Shown: positions 49,053 to 58,100 of the stretch, piece after piece
Numbering within the stretch: position 1 is the first letter of the stretch
Layout of the letters: the number at the start of each line of letters is the position of its first letter
Assembly: GCA_035560005.1 (NCBI GenBank)
Contig: DATMAN010000071.1
Coordinates: 1-64,000, forward strand
Origin: Burkholderiales bacterium
GTDB taxonomy: Bacteria > Pseudomonadota > Gammaproteobacteria > Burkholderiales > Eutrophovitaceae
Direction: 5' to 3'
DNA: 64,000 nt
Notes under the pieces: model-generated
Database searches by the model: none
What the model was told of the DNA's origin: nothing
What the model saw: the letters and a program-made list of their open reading frames with translations, nothing else
Translations under genes and position numbers: made by a program

Positions 49053-49871
49053 TCAGTCGAGGAACAGGTCCGACGCGAGCGAAACGCCCGGCGTCACGGC
49101 ATAGCACGAGAAGTCGGACACGCCGTGCGCGCGCAAGACCTCTTCGTCGATGAAGAAGTTGCCGGTGGTTTTCCTGCTGTCGCCGGTCACGATCGCGTAG
49201 GCCGCGTCGGCGACGATCGCCGGCGTGCGGCTCGCCGCCAGCGCCTGCGGAAAGTAGACCTCGATGGCCGCGGTCGCGATCGTGGTGCGCGGCCAGAGCG
49301 AATTCACCGCGATGCCATGGGAGGCGAACTCCGCCGCCATGCCCAGGGTGCACATGCTCATCCCGTACTTGGCGATGGTGTAGGCCAGGTGATCCTTGAA
49401 CCACTTCGGATTCATGTTCAGCGGCGGGGACAAGGTCAGGATATGCGGGTTCTGCGAGCGCATGAGGTACGGAATGCAGGCCTGCGAGCACACGTAGGTG
49501 CCGCGCGCGTTGACCTGCTGCATCAGGTCGTAGCGCTTGGCCGAAGTCGCCAGGGTCGCGGTGAGCGAGATCGCGCTGGCGTTGTTGATCAGTACATCGA
49601 TGCCGCCGAACCGTTCCGCGGCCTGGCGCACGGCCGCCGCGACCGCCGCTTCATCGCGAATATCCAGTTGCAGCGCCAGCGCCCTGCCTCCGGCTTCCTC
49701 CACTTCGCGCGCCGTGTCGTAGATCGTTCCCTTGAGCTTAGGATGCGCTTCGGCTGTCTTGCCGGTCACGACGATGCGCGCGCCGTCGCGCGCGAAGCGC
49801 AGGGCGATCGCGCGCCCGATCCCCCGCGAGGCTCCCGTGATGAATACCGTCTTGTTGTTCAGATCACTCAA
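49053..49871 (-). CDS. Short-chain dehydrogenase, HSDL2-like
   Basis: 272-residue SDR: cofactor motif 'VFITGASRGIGRAIALRF', 'LINNASAISLTATL', catalytic Ser in 'LTLSPPLNMNPKWFKDH' and Tyr-Lys in 'AYTIAKYGMSMCTLGMA'. 'MNPKWFKDH' and 'VNSLWPRTTIATAA' are characteristic of the hydroxysteroid-dehydrogenase-like 2 group, which is linked to peroxisomal lipid metabolism in animals. The start is probably TTG at 49871 behind AGGA. It lies in the beta-oxidation block, 33 bases before the acyl-CoA synthetase. Substrate unknown. Confidence 0.85.
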   Translation of the reverse strand: MSDLNNKTVFITGASRGIGRAIALRFARDGARIVVTGKTAEAHPKLKGTIYDTAREVEEAGGRALALQLDIRDEAAVAAAVRQAAERFGGIDVLINNASAISLTATLATSAKRYDLMQQVNARGTYVCSQACIPYLMRSQNPHILTLSPPLNMNPKWFKDHLAYTIAKYGMSMCTLGMAAEFASHGIAVNSLWPRTTIATAAIEVYFPQALAASRTPAIVADAAYAIVTGDSRKTTGNFFIDEEVLRAHGVSDFSCYAVTPGVSLASDLFLD

Positions 49872-49916
49872 GGCCCGATCCTAGAAAAAGCAGAACCAAT
49901 TCGGACCGCCAATGAA

Positions 49917-50131
49917 GAGCGAAACACGAAGGCACGAAGGAAAAAACAGGGCTCGTGGATGAATTGCATTCTGAGCATCTTGGTTGACCTCGTGGGCGGT
50001 GTCCTTTGTGTCAGTCAGGCTCGTATGACTTCGATCGTGGCTTCTGCTCTGGACGTGATCTTCTACAGTCCGCTACGTACTAACCACTTTGATCTCGCTT
50101 TCGTTCTTCTTCGCGCCTCCGTGTTCCGCTC
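49917..50131. repeat. 215-bp imperfect foldback repeat, related to the one at 42721
   Basis: The left arm begins GAGCGAAACACGAAGGCACG (49917-49936) and runs to about 49944. The right arm, 50104-50131, is its imperfect complement (about 4 mismatches in 28). The 25-base core 49917-49941 matches 42751-42775 with one mismatch. The gap between the SDR and enoyl-CoA hydratase genes is otherwise empty and noticeably AT-richer than the flanks. Confidence 0.6.
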
Positions 50132-50177
50132 TTGAGGCTCTCTGGGTCTCCTTGCTTCTGTAGTTCAAATCGATGTC

Positions 50178-50963
50178 TCACGAGCCGATGAAGGTGGGCG
50201 GGCGTTTTTCGACGAAGGCCGTTATGCCTTCCTTCAGGTCCGCGGTGCGTGCGCAGCGCGCGAACGCCAGCAATTCCTCCTCCATCTGCGACTCCATGCT
50301 CGCCGACAGCGAGCGATTGAGCAGGCGCTTGGTCTCGGCGTAGGCGCGCGTCGGGCCGCAAGCCAGCCGGCGCCCGAGCTGCAAGGCCTCGGCGGCCAGA
50401 CGGTCGGCGGCCACGACCCGGTTGACGAGTCCCAAGGAATGCGCCGTCTGCGCATCGAAGCGGTCCGGCAGCAGCGCGAGCTCCATCGCCTTTCGGTGAC
50501 CGACCAGGCGCGGCAGGAAAAAGGTGCTGCCGCCGTCCGGATTGGTGCCGATGTTCGCGTAAGCAAGCGTGAATTTCGTGTCGTCCGCCGCAATGGCGAG
50601 ATCCGCCGCGAGCATCAGGCTCATTCCGGCACCGGCCACCGCGCCGTGCACTGCGGCGAGCACCGGTTTGTCCATGCGCCGCATCGCGAAGATCGCGAAA
50701 TGCAGCTCGCGGCCCCAACGCACGATCAGCTCCGGCAGATCGTTCAGGTGCTCCTTGAACAGCGGCACATCGCCGCCGGCGCAGAAGGCGCGCCCTTCGC
50801 CGCGCAACAGTACCGCGCGCACGGCCGGATCGCCCGCCACGGCTTCCACGCAATCCCGCAACGCGCTCATCAGTTCGCCGTCCAGCGCGTTCATCCGCTC
50901 CGGCCGGTTGAGCGAGACCACCACCAGCGCGCCCTCGCGAGTCGTGCGGATGGTGTCGCTCAT
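50178..50963 (-). CDS. Enoyl-CoA hydratase/isomerase family protein
   Basis: 261-residue crotonase. The oxyanion-hole stretches are 'AFCAGGDVPLF' and 'AAVHGAVAGAGMSLMLAADL'. At the place of the second catalytic Glu stands Asp in 'YANIGTNPDGGSTFFLPRL', as in PaaG-type isomerases, so it may isomerise double bases of unsaturated acyl-CoAs or act on a special substrate. Its start overlaps the fadE stop (ATGA), which ties it to the tetR-fadE-ech operon. Confidence 0.87.
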   Translation of the reverse strand: MSDTIRTTREGALVVVSLNRPERMNALDGELMSALRDCVEAVAGDPAVRAVLLRGEGRAFCAGGDVPLFKEHLNDLPELIVRWGRELHFAIFAMRRMDKPVLAAVHGAVAGAGMSLMLAADLAIAADDTKFTLAYANIGTNPDGGSTFFLPRLVGHRKAMELALLPDRFDAQTAHSLGLVNRVVAADRLAAEALQLGRRLACGPTRAYAETKRLLNRSLSASMESQMEEELLAFARCARTADLKEGITAFVEKRPPTFIGS

Positions 50964-53437
50964 GCGGTTTTCCTCGCCGCTTCGAAGCCGGCATCGCCCA
51001 CCGAGGACACGGCCCGTCCGATCTCGGGCGGAAAGTCGTCGACCATGATGCAGGCGCGGCGCAGCCGCCAGAACCGCTGCAGGGCCTCCGCCTCCTCGCG
51101 CGCGACGATGCCTTTGCTGACCGCGGATTCCAGGCGCTCGGCATCGCTCAGACCCGAAACCGCCTGCGCCTTGACCGCCGCGCGCAATTTCGCTTCGACC
51201 GGCTCGCCCTTCGCCGCCGCCTCCAGAGCCAGTTCCAGCCGGCCCACAGGATCGTCCTCCCTGCGCTGAAAGAACGTGTTGTGCGTCAGCCGGTCGCGCG
51301 CCGCCGAGGGCTCCATCATCAGTCGTGCCACCTGGTGATCGTGCGCATCGCTCGGTCCGGAAAAGACCCGTCCCCACGGAAACACCAGCAGGCGAAGCAC
51401 GGAGCCGATCAGGCGGCTCGGGAAATTCTCGAACACGCCGTAGAACGCCGACTGGGTTTTGTTCAGCGCATCGTTCAGGGCCCAGTGCACCAGCGGCAGG
51501 TCCGAAGCGTGGCGTCCGTCGTCCTCATAGCGCTTGAGCGTGGCCGACGCAAGGTAGAGCTGCGACAGGACGTCGCCGAGCCGAGCCGACAGGCGCTCCT
51601 TGCGTTTCAGGCTGCCGCCGAGAACCAGCAGCGCGACGTCCGCGGCGAGCGCAAAGCCCGCGGAAAGACGCGAGAGCTGCTGATAGTAGCGGCGCAGCTC
51701 GGGCGCGCCGGGCACCGGCAAGAACCGGGCGCCGGTGAGACTCAGCCAGAGCGAACGCGCGGCATTTCCGAGCGTGAAACGCACGTGATCCCAGAACGCC
51801 TGGTCGAACGCCTCGGATGCTCGCACCGGATCGCCTTCCCGGGTCGCCGCGATTTCCCTCAACACGAACGGATGACAGCGGATGGCGCCCTGGCCGAAGA
51901 TCATCATGCTGCGCGTGAGGATGTTGGCGCCTTCCACGGTAATGCCGATGGGGATCTGCTGGTAGGCACGGCCCAGGTAATTGTTCGGACCGAGGCAGAT
52001 CGCCTTGCCGCCGTGCACGTCCATCGCGTCGTTGATCACCTGGCGCCCGCGTTCCGTGCAGTGATACTTCACGATGGCGGAAATGACCGAGGGCTTCTCG
52101 CCCAGATCCACCGCACCCGCGGTCATGCAGCGGGCGGCGTCCATCACATAGGTATTGCCGCCGATGCGGCCCAGCGCCTCCTCGATGCCTTCGAAATGGC
52201 CGATGGGGAGCTTGAACTGGCTGCGCACACGCGCATAGGCGCCGGTGGTGCGCGCGGCGAGCTTGGCCGCGCCGGTGGAGGAGGAAGGCAGCGAGATCGA
52301 ACGCCCGGCTGCCAGGCTCTCCATCAGCATGCGCCAGCCCTGGCCGACGTAGTCGCGGCCGCCGATCACCCAATCGAGGGGGATGAACACGTCCTTGCCC
52401 CAGTTCGGCCCGTTCTGGAAGGAGGCGTTGAGGGGCAAATGACGGCGGCCGATGTTCACGCCCGGATACCTGGTCGGGATCAGCGCGAGCGTGATGCCGA
52501 TGTCTTCCTTGTCTCCCAGCAAGCGCTCCGGGTCGTACAGCTTGAAGGCCAGGCCCAGCAAAGTGGCCACCGGCCCGAGGGTGATGTAGCGCTTTTCCCA
52601 GGTGAGGCGGATGCCGAGCGTCTCGCGCCCTTCGTGGGTGCCTTTGCACACGATCCCGAAGTCCGGGATGGCGCTCGCGTCCGAGCCGGCCTCGGGGCTC
52701 GTGAGCGCGAAGCACGGGATTTCCAGCCCCTTCGCCAGCCTCGGAAGATAGAGGTTCTTCTGCTGCTCGGTTCCATAATGGAGCAGCAACTCGGCGGGAC
52801 CCAGCGAATTCGGCACCATGACGGTTACGCAGGCGGTGGAGTTGCGCGTCGCGAGCTTCTGCACGACCTGCGAGTGCGCAAACGCCGAGAAGCCCAGACC
52901 GCCGTACTGGCGCGGGATGATCATCCCGAGAAAACCCTTGTCCTTGATGAACTGCCAGATCTCGGGCGGCAAATCGTTCAGCTCGTAGGAGATCCGCCAG
53001 TCGTCGCACATCCTGCACAGCTCTTCGACCGGCCCGTCGAGGAAGGCCTGTTCGTCAGCGCTCAGCCGCGGCTTCGGGGTGGCGATCAGCCTGTTCCAGT
53101 CGGGGTTGCCGCTGAAGAGCGCGCTGTCCCACCACACCGTGCCCGCGTCCAAGGCTTCCTGCTCCGTCTGCGAGACCTGCGGCAGTACCTTGCGAAACCA
53201 GCCGAGCAACGGGTCACTGATCAGGCCTTTGCGCAGTTGCGGAACCATCAGGATGCCGGCCATGACGATGAACAACATCCACAGGAGCGTCTTGGTCTCG
53301 GTATCCGCGGCCGACCAGATGGTGAACACCGCCAGATAGGCCGCGACACCGATCGCCCACAGCTGCGCGTTCGCGCGCCGATAGGCGAGCACCCAGAGCA
53401 GCGCGACGGCGGCTACGAGCCAAAGCAAGGCGTTCAT
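50960..53437 (-). CDS. fadE: Acyl-CoA dehydrogenase, FadE type
   Basis: About 825 residues, close to the 814 of E. coli FadE. Two or three N-terminal membrane segments (~1-65) are followed by the acyl-CoA dehydrogenase core, with 'PCFALTSPEAGSDASAIPDF' and 'IPRQYGGLGFSAFAHS', and the C-terminal FadE-specific domain (after ~560). It introduces the first double bond and reduces FAD. An ATG at 53437 is chosen over a GTG two codons upstream because GGAGGAG sits at the ideal distance. It lies between the TetR gene (28 bases upstream) and the hydratase gene it overlaps. Confidence 0.93.
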   Translation of the reverse strand: MNALLWLVAAVALLWVLAYRRANAQLWAIGVAAYLAVFTIWSAADTETKTLLWMLFIVMAGILMVPQLRKGLISDPLLGWFRKVLPQVSQTEQEALDAGTVWWDSALFSGNPDWNRLIATPKPRLSADEQAFLDGPVEELCRMCDDWRISYELNDLPPEIWQFIKDKGFLGMIIPRQYGGLGFSAFAHSQVVQKLATRNSTACVTVMVPNSLGPAELLLHYGTEQQKNLYLPRLAKGLEIPCFALTSPEAGSDASAIPDFGIVCKGTHEGRETLGIRLTWEKRYITLGPVATLLGLAFKLYDPERLLGDKEDIGITLALIPTRYPGVNIGRRHLPLNASFQNGPNWGKDVFIPLDWVIGGRDYVGQGWRMLMESLAAGRSISLPSSSTGAAKLAARTTGAYARVRSQFKLPIGHFEGIEEALGRIGGNTYVMDAARCMTAGAVDLGEKPSVISAIVKYHCTERGRQVINDAMDVHGGKAICLGPNNYLGRAYQQIPIGITVEGANILTRSMMIFGQGAIRCHPFVLREIAATREGDPVRASEAFDQAFWDHVRFTLGNAARSLWLSLTGARFLPVPGAPELRRYYQQLSRLSAGFALAADVALLVLGGSLKRKERLSARLGDVLSQLYLASATLKRYEDDGRHASDLPLVHWALNDALNKTQSAFYGVFENFPSRLIGSVLRLLVFPWGRVFSGPSDAHDHQVARLMMEPSAARDRLTHNTFFQRREDDPVGRLELALEAAAKGEPVEAKLRAAVKAQAVSGLSDAERLESAVSKGIVAREEAEALQRFWRLRRACIMVDDFPPEIGRAVSSVGDAGFEAARKTA

Positions 53438-53465
53438 GGTCACTCCTCCAGAAAATCGTTCTCGT

Positions 53466-54179
53466 TCAGGCAGCCTTGCGGCTGAGCGCCGCAGGCGCCT
53501 TGCGCGCTCGTCGTGCGCCCGCCTCGGCCACCGGCGCCTGCAGGCCCGCCGCCAGAAAAGGAATCAACCGCCGGATGATCGCCTTGGCGTCATCTGCACC
53601 CTCCAGCCGGCAGCTACCGATCAACTGCAGCGCGTCGTTGCCCGCCAAGGTGTAGGACATGGCGCCGAACATGAAGTGCATCCGCCAGGCCAGTTCCTGG
53701 TCGGAGAGATGCGGCAGCGCCCGCGCAAAAGCTTCCTTGAAGCGGATGATGACCTGGCGATAGTGCGCCGCCAGGACCTCGCGCACGAAACCAGCGGGCT
53801 CGGTAAGCGCCCGCCCGAGCAGGCGCAAGAACACCGCCCCGCCGGCCAGCGGGTCTCGGCTTACCTGCAGCGCCGGCATCAGAATCGCCTCGACGATGCT
53901 CGCCACCTTCAGGGGCCGTCCGCCCGCCGCAGCTTCCAGGCGGTCCAGGTAGGCGATGCGTGCCGCGTTCAGCGGTCCGAGCCTGCGCTCGAACACCTCG
54001 CGGACCAGCGCCGCCTTGGAACCGAAGTGGTAGTTGACCGCCGCCAAATTCACCCGTGCCCGGGACGTGATTTCCCGCAACGAAGTGGCGGCATAGCCCC
54101 TTTCCATGAAAAGAGCCTCGGCGGCAGCCAGGATTCGCTCGCGAGTATCGGGCAGGCTATGAAGTTGCGGACGCGGCAT
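53466..54179 (-). CDS. TetR-family transcriptional regulator, likely of fatty-acid oxidation
   Basis: About 237 residues. The N-terminal helix-turn-helix is 'TSLREITSRARVNLAAVNYH' followed by 'FGSKAALVREVFERRL', typical of TetR. The C-terminal ligand domain is unspecific. The ATG at 54179 is preferred to an upstream TTG at 54209, although its ribosome site is weak. The gene lies first in a transcript with fadE and ech, and a 24-bp palindrome overlaps its promoter. PsrA/FadR-type TetR regulators sense acyl-CoAs and repress such genes; that role is inferred here from context. Confidence 0.85.
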   Translation of the reverse strand: MPRPQLHSLPDTRERILAAAEALFMERGYAATSLREITSRARVNLAAVNYHFGSKAALVREVFERRLGPLNAARIAYLDRLEAAAGGRPLKVASIVEAILMPALQVSRDPLAGGAVFLRLLGRALTEPAGFVREVLAAHYRQVIIRFKEAFARALPHLSDQELAWRMHFMFGAMSYTLAGNDALQLIGSCRLEGADDAKAIIRRLIPFLAAGLQAPVAEAGARRARKAPAALSRKAA

Positions 54180-54214
54180 GCACGGGCCGATCGGCGCGTC
54201 GGGCTTCAAACAGG

Positions 54215-54238
54215 TGATTCAAACGGGTGTTTGAATCA
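54215..54238. promoter_or_regulatory. Palindromic operator for the TetR regulator
   Basis: TGATTCAAAC (54215-54224), GGGT, GTTTGAATCA (54229-54238): a perfect 10-bp-arm inverted repeat. The AAAC-N4-GTTT centre resembles sites of PsrA-type regulators. It covers the start point and part of the -10 box of the promoter at 54235-54263, the usual position for a repressor. An extra TTCAAAC half-site lies at 54205-54211. No second full copy was seen elsewhere in the window. Confidence 0.78.
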
Positions 54239-54263
54239 TCCGGGCGCGTCGCCGTCTTGTCAA
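54235..54263 (-). promoter_or_regulatory. Sigma70 promoter of tetR-fadE-ech
   Basis: On the minus strand a perfect TTGACA (54258-54263), a 17-base spacer and GATGAT (54235-54240, four of six). The start point would be near 54228, inside the palindrome, about 50 bases ahead of the tetR ATG. Confidence 0.7.
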
Positions 54264-54356
54264 CCGGCTGCCGGAGGCCGCGCCGGCAGTGCTCAGCCAT
54301 CCTGCCCTGGCTTCGGGAATTGTCCTCAGTCCTCGGGCGTCCGTGCCCTGTTGCGC

Positions 54357-56153
54357 TCAGAACTGCCCTTCTTCGAGCGCGAGCGTACTGGCCGAACCGT
54401 GCACTACTGCGTGCTCGTAGGCGCGCGCGAGCGGCACAACGTGCTCGGCGTAGAAGCGCGCAGTGCCGAGCTTGGCACGGTAGAAATCGTATTCCTCGGC
54501 GTTCTCGTCGAGCCGCCGCTTGGCGATGAGTGCGCTGCGCGCCATGAGCCAGCCCGCGGCGACGGTGCCGAACAGCTTGAGGAACGGCACCGAGCCGGCG
54601 GTGGCGGCCTTGATGTTGTGCGCGTAGGTCTCGACCATCCAGTCGGTGGCCCGCGCGAGCGACTGCACGCCTTCGTCAAGCGAGCGCCGAATGACGGAAA
54701 GCGCCGGATGCGAGGACACCGAGGCGAGATCCTGGTCCAGGGCGCGCATCTGCCCGAGCAGCCTTTTCGCCGTCATCCCTTTTTCGTACGCGATCTTTCT
54801 TCCCACGAGGTCGTTGGCCTGAATGCCGGTCGTTCCTTCGTAGATCGTGGTGATCCGCGCGTCGCGCAGGTATTGCGCGGCGCCGGTCTCTTCGACAAAG
54901 CCCATGCCACCGTGGACCTGCACCCCCGTGGAGGCCACCTCGATGCACTGCTCGGTGCACCAGCCTTTGACCACGGGGGTGAGCAGATCGAACATCGCCT
55001 GGTGCGCCATGCGCTCCGACTTGTCAGGATGCAGCAGCGCCTGATCCAGCTCGGCCGCGGCGAGCGAGGCCAGCGCGCGCATGGCCTCGGTCTGGGCCTT
55101 CATGCTCATCAGCATGCGACGCACGTCCGGGTGATGGATGATCGTCACCCGCTCGCCCGCCTTCACGCCAGGTTCCCGACCCTGCACGCGTTGTCTGGCG
55201 TAGGCCAGCGCATGCTGGTAGGCACGGTCGGCCATGGCGACGCCTTCGATGCCCACTTCCAGACGGGCGAAATTCATCATCGTGAACATGAACTCCAGCC
55301 CGCGATTCTCCTCGCCGACCAGATAGCCGACCGCTCCTTCCCGGTCGCCGTAAGCCATCACGCAGGTCGGACTGCCGTGGATTCCAAGCTTGTGCTCGAT
55401 CGACACGCATCGGACGTCGTTGCGCGCCCCGAGCGAGCCGTCCCTGTTCACCAGAAACTTCGGCACGATGAACAGCGAGATGCCCTTGACGCCCTCCGGA
55501 GCGTTGGGCGTGCGTGCGAGCACCATGTGCACGATGTTCTCCGCCATGTCGTGCTCACCCCAGGTGATGAAGATCTTGGTGCCCTGGATGCGATAGTGGT
55601 CGCCCTGGGGAGTGGCGCGCGTGCGCACCGCGGACAGATCCGACCCGGCCTGCGGTTCGGTCAGGTTCATCGTTCCGGTCCACTGGCCCGAGACGAGCTT
55701 GGGCAGATAGAGGGCTTTCTGCGCCTCGGTGCCGTGGCGCGAGAGGGCGAGCACGACGCCCGCGGTCAGCATCGGGCACAACGCGAACGACATGCACGCG
55801 GCATTCCACATCTCGGAGGTCTGCGCGGAAACGACGTGCGGCAGTCCCTGACCGCCCCACCTCGGATCGTTGGCCAGTCCGACCCAACCGCCTTCGCAGA
55901 ATTTCCGGAACGCTTCCTTGAAACCCGGCGCCGAGATGACGGTATCGCCTTCGAGCCGCGCGCCGACGCGGTCCCCGGCGCGATTGAGCGGATCGAGCAC
56001 GCCGCCGGCGAACTTGCCCGCTTCTTCGAGGATGGCGTCGACGAGGTCGGCAGTCACCTCCTCGCACCCGGGAAGCACGCAGATCGGATCGAGCCCGATC
56101 AGCTCTTTCACCACGAACTTCATGTCCCGGATCGGTGCGGTATAGGTCGACAT
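54357..56153 (-). CDS. Acyl-CoA dehydrogenase with C-terminal extension (DmdC/AcdB-like)
   Basis: 598 residues, longer than the usual ~380. The acyl-CoA dehydrogenase core has 'GTMNLTEPQAGSDLSAVRTR' and the C-terminal catalytic region 'ITTIYEGTTGIQANDLVGRK' with the active-site Glu. The N-terminus 'YTAPIRDMKFVVKELIG' and the extra ~130-residue C-terminal domain mark the subfamily that includes 3-methylmercaptopropionyl-CoA dehydrogenase (DmdC) and many broad acyl-CoA dehydrogenases. It lies directly downstream of etfBA, its likely electron acceptor. Substrate chain is unknown. Confidence 0.9.
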   Translation of the reverse strand: MSTYTAPIRDMKFVVKELIGLDPICVLPGCEEVTADLVDAILEEAGKFAGGVLDPLNRAGDRVGARLEGDTVISAPGFKEAFRKFCEGGWVGLANDPRWGGQGLPHVVSAQTSEMWNAACMSFALCPMLTAGVVLALSRHGTEAQKALYLPKLVSGQWTGTMNLTEPQAGSDLSAVRTRATPQGDHYRIQGTKIFITWGEHDMAENIVHMVLARTPNAPEGVKGISLFIVPKFLVNRDGSLGARNDVRCVSIEHKLGIHGSPTCVMAYGDREGAVGYLVGEENRGLEFMFTMMNFARLEVGIEGVAMADRAYQHALAYARQRVQGREPGVKAGERVTIIHHPDVRRMLMSMKAQTEAMRALASLAAAELDQALLHPDKSERMAHQAMFDLLTPVVKGWCTEQCIEVASTGVQVHGGMGFVEETGAAQYLRDARITTIYEGTTGIQANDLVGRKIAYEKGMTAKRLLGQMRALDQDLASVSSHPALSVIRRSLDEGVQSLARATDWMVETYAHNIKAATAGSVPFLKLFGTVAAGWLMARSALIAKRRLDENAEEYDFYRAKLGTARFYAEHVVPLARAYEHAVVHGSASTLALEEGQF

Positions 56154-56224
56154 CGTTGACTCCCAGCGGAAGTGACTGCACTGCAAAGAAACAAAGCCCG
56201 GAACCGGCCCCCCGAGGGCACCGA

Positions 56225-57151
56225 TTAGAGGCTTTTGACGAGCTCGGGCACGGCCTCGAACAGATCGGCCACCAGGCCGTAGTCGGCGACCTGGAAGATC
56301 GGCGCCTCGGCATCCTTGTTGATCGCGACGATCACTTTGCTGTCCTTCATCCCGGCCAGGTGCTGGATCGCTCCCGAAATTCCCACCGCGATGTAGAGTT
56401 CCGGAGCGACGATCTTGCCGGTCTGCCCGACCTGGTAGTCGTTTGGCACGAAACCGGAATCGACCGCGGCGCGCGAGGCGCCCACCGCGGCGCCGAGCTT
56501 GTCGGCCAGGTCCTCCAGGATCCGGAAATTCTCGGCACTGCCCATGCCACGCCCGCCGGATACGATGACGCGCGCGGAAGTCAGCTCCGGGCGCACCGAC
56601 TGCGTGAGCTCCTGCCCCACCAGCGAGGACAGCCCCGGGTCCGCGGCGGGCGCGATGGATTCGACCTTTGCATCGCCCCCCAGCGGGGCGGCATCGAAAC
56701 CGGTGGCGCGCACGGTAATGACCTTGATGGGGTCGAGCGCCTGAACGGTGGCGAGCGCGTTTCCGGCATAGATCGGGCGAACGAAGGTGTCTGGCGATTC
56801 CACCTTCACGATGTCCGAGACCTGCGCCACGTCGAGCAGCGCGGCGATTCTGGGCATGAGGTTCTTGCCAAAGCTCGTGGCCGGGGCGAGAACGTGGCTG
56901 TAGCTCCTGGCCAGAGGAACCACCAGCGCGGCGAGATTCTCCGCCAGCGGGTGCGCGTAATGCGGCGCGTCGCACACCAGTACCATGGCTGCGCCCGAGA
57001 TCTTCGCCGCGGACTGCGCCGCGGCCGCGCACCGGTGACCGGCCACCAGAACGTGAATTTCTCCGCCGATCTGCCGGCCCGCCGTCACGGTATTGAGGAC
57101 GGCGGGCTTGACCGACGCGTTGTCGTGCTCCGCAATGACCAGGATGGGCAT
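56225..57151 (-). CDS. etfA: Electron transfer flavoprotein alpha subunit
   Basis: 308 residues. The C-terminal FAD domain is visible in '[20 protein letters not shown]', '[20 protein letters not shown]' and '[20 protein letters not shown]', the three blocks of EtfA. With EtfB it accepts electrons from the acyl-CoA dehydrogenases nearby and delivers them to ETF-QO (35658). Its first base overlaps the last base of the etfB stop. Normal length. Confidence 0.96.
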   Translation of the reverse strand: MPILVIAEHDNASVKPAVLNTVTAGRQIGGEIHVLVAGHRCAAAAQSAAKISGAAMVLVCDAPHYAHPLAENLAALVVPLARSYSHVLAPATSFGKNLMPRIAALLDVAQVSDIVKVESPDTFVRPIYAGNALATVQALDPIKVITVRATGFDAAPLGGDAKVESIAPAADPGLSSLVGQELTQSVRPELTSARVIVSGGRGMGSAENFRILEDLADKLGAAVGASRAAVDSGFVPNDYQVGQTGKIVAPELYIAVGISGAIQHLAGMKDSKVIVAINKDAEAPIFQVADYGLVADLFEAVPELVKSL

Positions 57152-57900
57152 CAGATGACCTTTGCCTCGTTACGCAGCTTGTCGATCAGCTCGGCGACGC
57201 TCTTGACCTGCTTGCCGGCACCGCGCTTGGGCGGCTCGGCGACTCTCAGCGTCTTGAGCCGCGGTGCGATCTCCACGCCGAGCGCTTCGGCACTCAGCGT
57301 CTCGAGCGGCTTCTTCTTCGCCTTCATGATGTTGGGAAGGGTCACATAGCGCGGCTCGTTGAGCCGCAAGTCGGTCGTCACCACGGCCGGCAAGCGGATG
57401 ACCAAGGTCTCCAACCCGCCGTCCACTTCACGGGTCACCCGGGCGGAGTCGCCCTCGACCTGGAGCTTCGACGCAAATGTCGCCTGTGCCCAGCCCAGCA
57501 GCGCTGCCAGCATCTGCCCGGTTTGGTTCGAATCGTCGTCGATCGCCTGCTTGCCCATGATGACGAGCTTCGGCTGCTCCCTGACCGCCACGGCCTTCAG
57601 AATCTTCGCCGCGGCGAGCGGCTGGATCTCCGCGCCGCTTTCGACCAGGATCGCGCGGTCGGCACCGATGGCCAGGGCGGTGCGCAGGGTTTCCTGACAC
57701 GCCGCGGGCCCGATCGACACCGCGACGATCTCCGTCGCCGCGCCGGCTTCCTTCAGGCGCACCGCCTCCTCCACGGCGATCTCGTCGAAGGGGTTCATGG
57801 ACATCTTGACGTTGGCGGTCTCCACGCCCGACCCGTCGGACTTCACGCGCACCTTCACGTTGTAGTCCACCACGCGTTTGACCGGAACCAGTACTTTCAT
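57151..57900 (-). CDS. etfB: Electron transfer flavoprotein beta subunit
   Basis: 249 residues. '[20 protein letters not shown]' is the family N-terminus, '[20 protein letters not shown]' and '[20 protein letters not shown]' are the AMP-binding signature blocks. It forms the ETF heterodimer with EtfA. The 200-base gap upstream to the acyl-CoA synthetase holds only an ill-defined repeat-like stretch (about 57960-57990) and no gene. Confidence 0.96.
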   Translation of the reverse strand: MKVLVPVKRVVDYNVKVRVKSDGSGVETANVKMSMNPFDEIAVEEAVRLKEAGAATEIVAVSIGPAACQETLRTALAIGADRAILVESGAEIQPLAAAKILKAVAVREQPKLVIMGKQAIDDDSNQTGQMLAALLGWAQATFASKLQVEGDSARVTREVDGGLETLVIRLPAVVTTDLRLNEPRYVTLPNIMKAKKKPLETLSAEALGVEIAPRLKTLRVAEPPKRGAGKQVKSVAELIDKLRNEAKVI

Positions 57901-58100
57901 TTCGCGGCCTTGGAATGCTCGGTTGGAAAGGTGCGGATTTTAGCGCAGCGCAGCACTGCGTTTGACCGCAAACACACGCAGCCGCAGAGAAATTCGACGC
58001 GGGTTTGCCGGGAAAGCGAAGTCGAGTAGCCAGGAAGCGTTGAGCCTTCGCATCTCGATTCCTGGCGCTGTTTCTGGACCCTTTCCCCGTGCCTCCGTAA

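Noticed and set aside
57955-57995. Stretch similar in style to the foldback repeats (ACCGCAAACACACGCAGCCG)
   Set aside because: Only a loose resemblance. No paired arm and no shared core of useful length with the other two copies could be aligned by eye.
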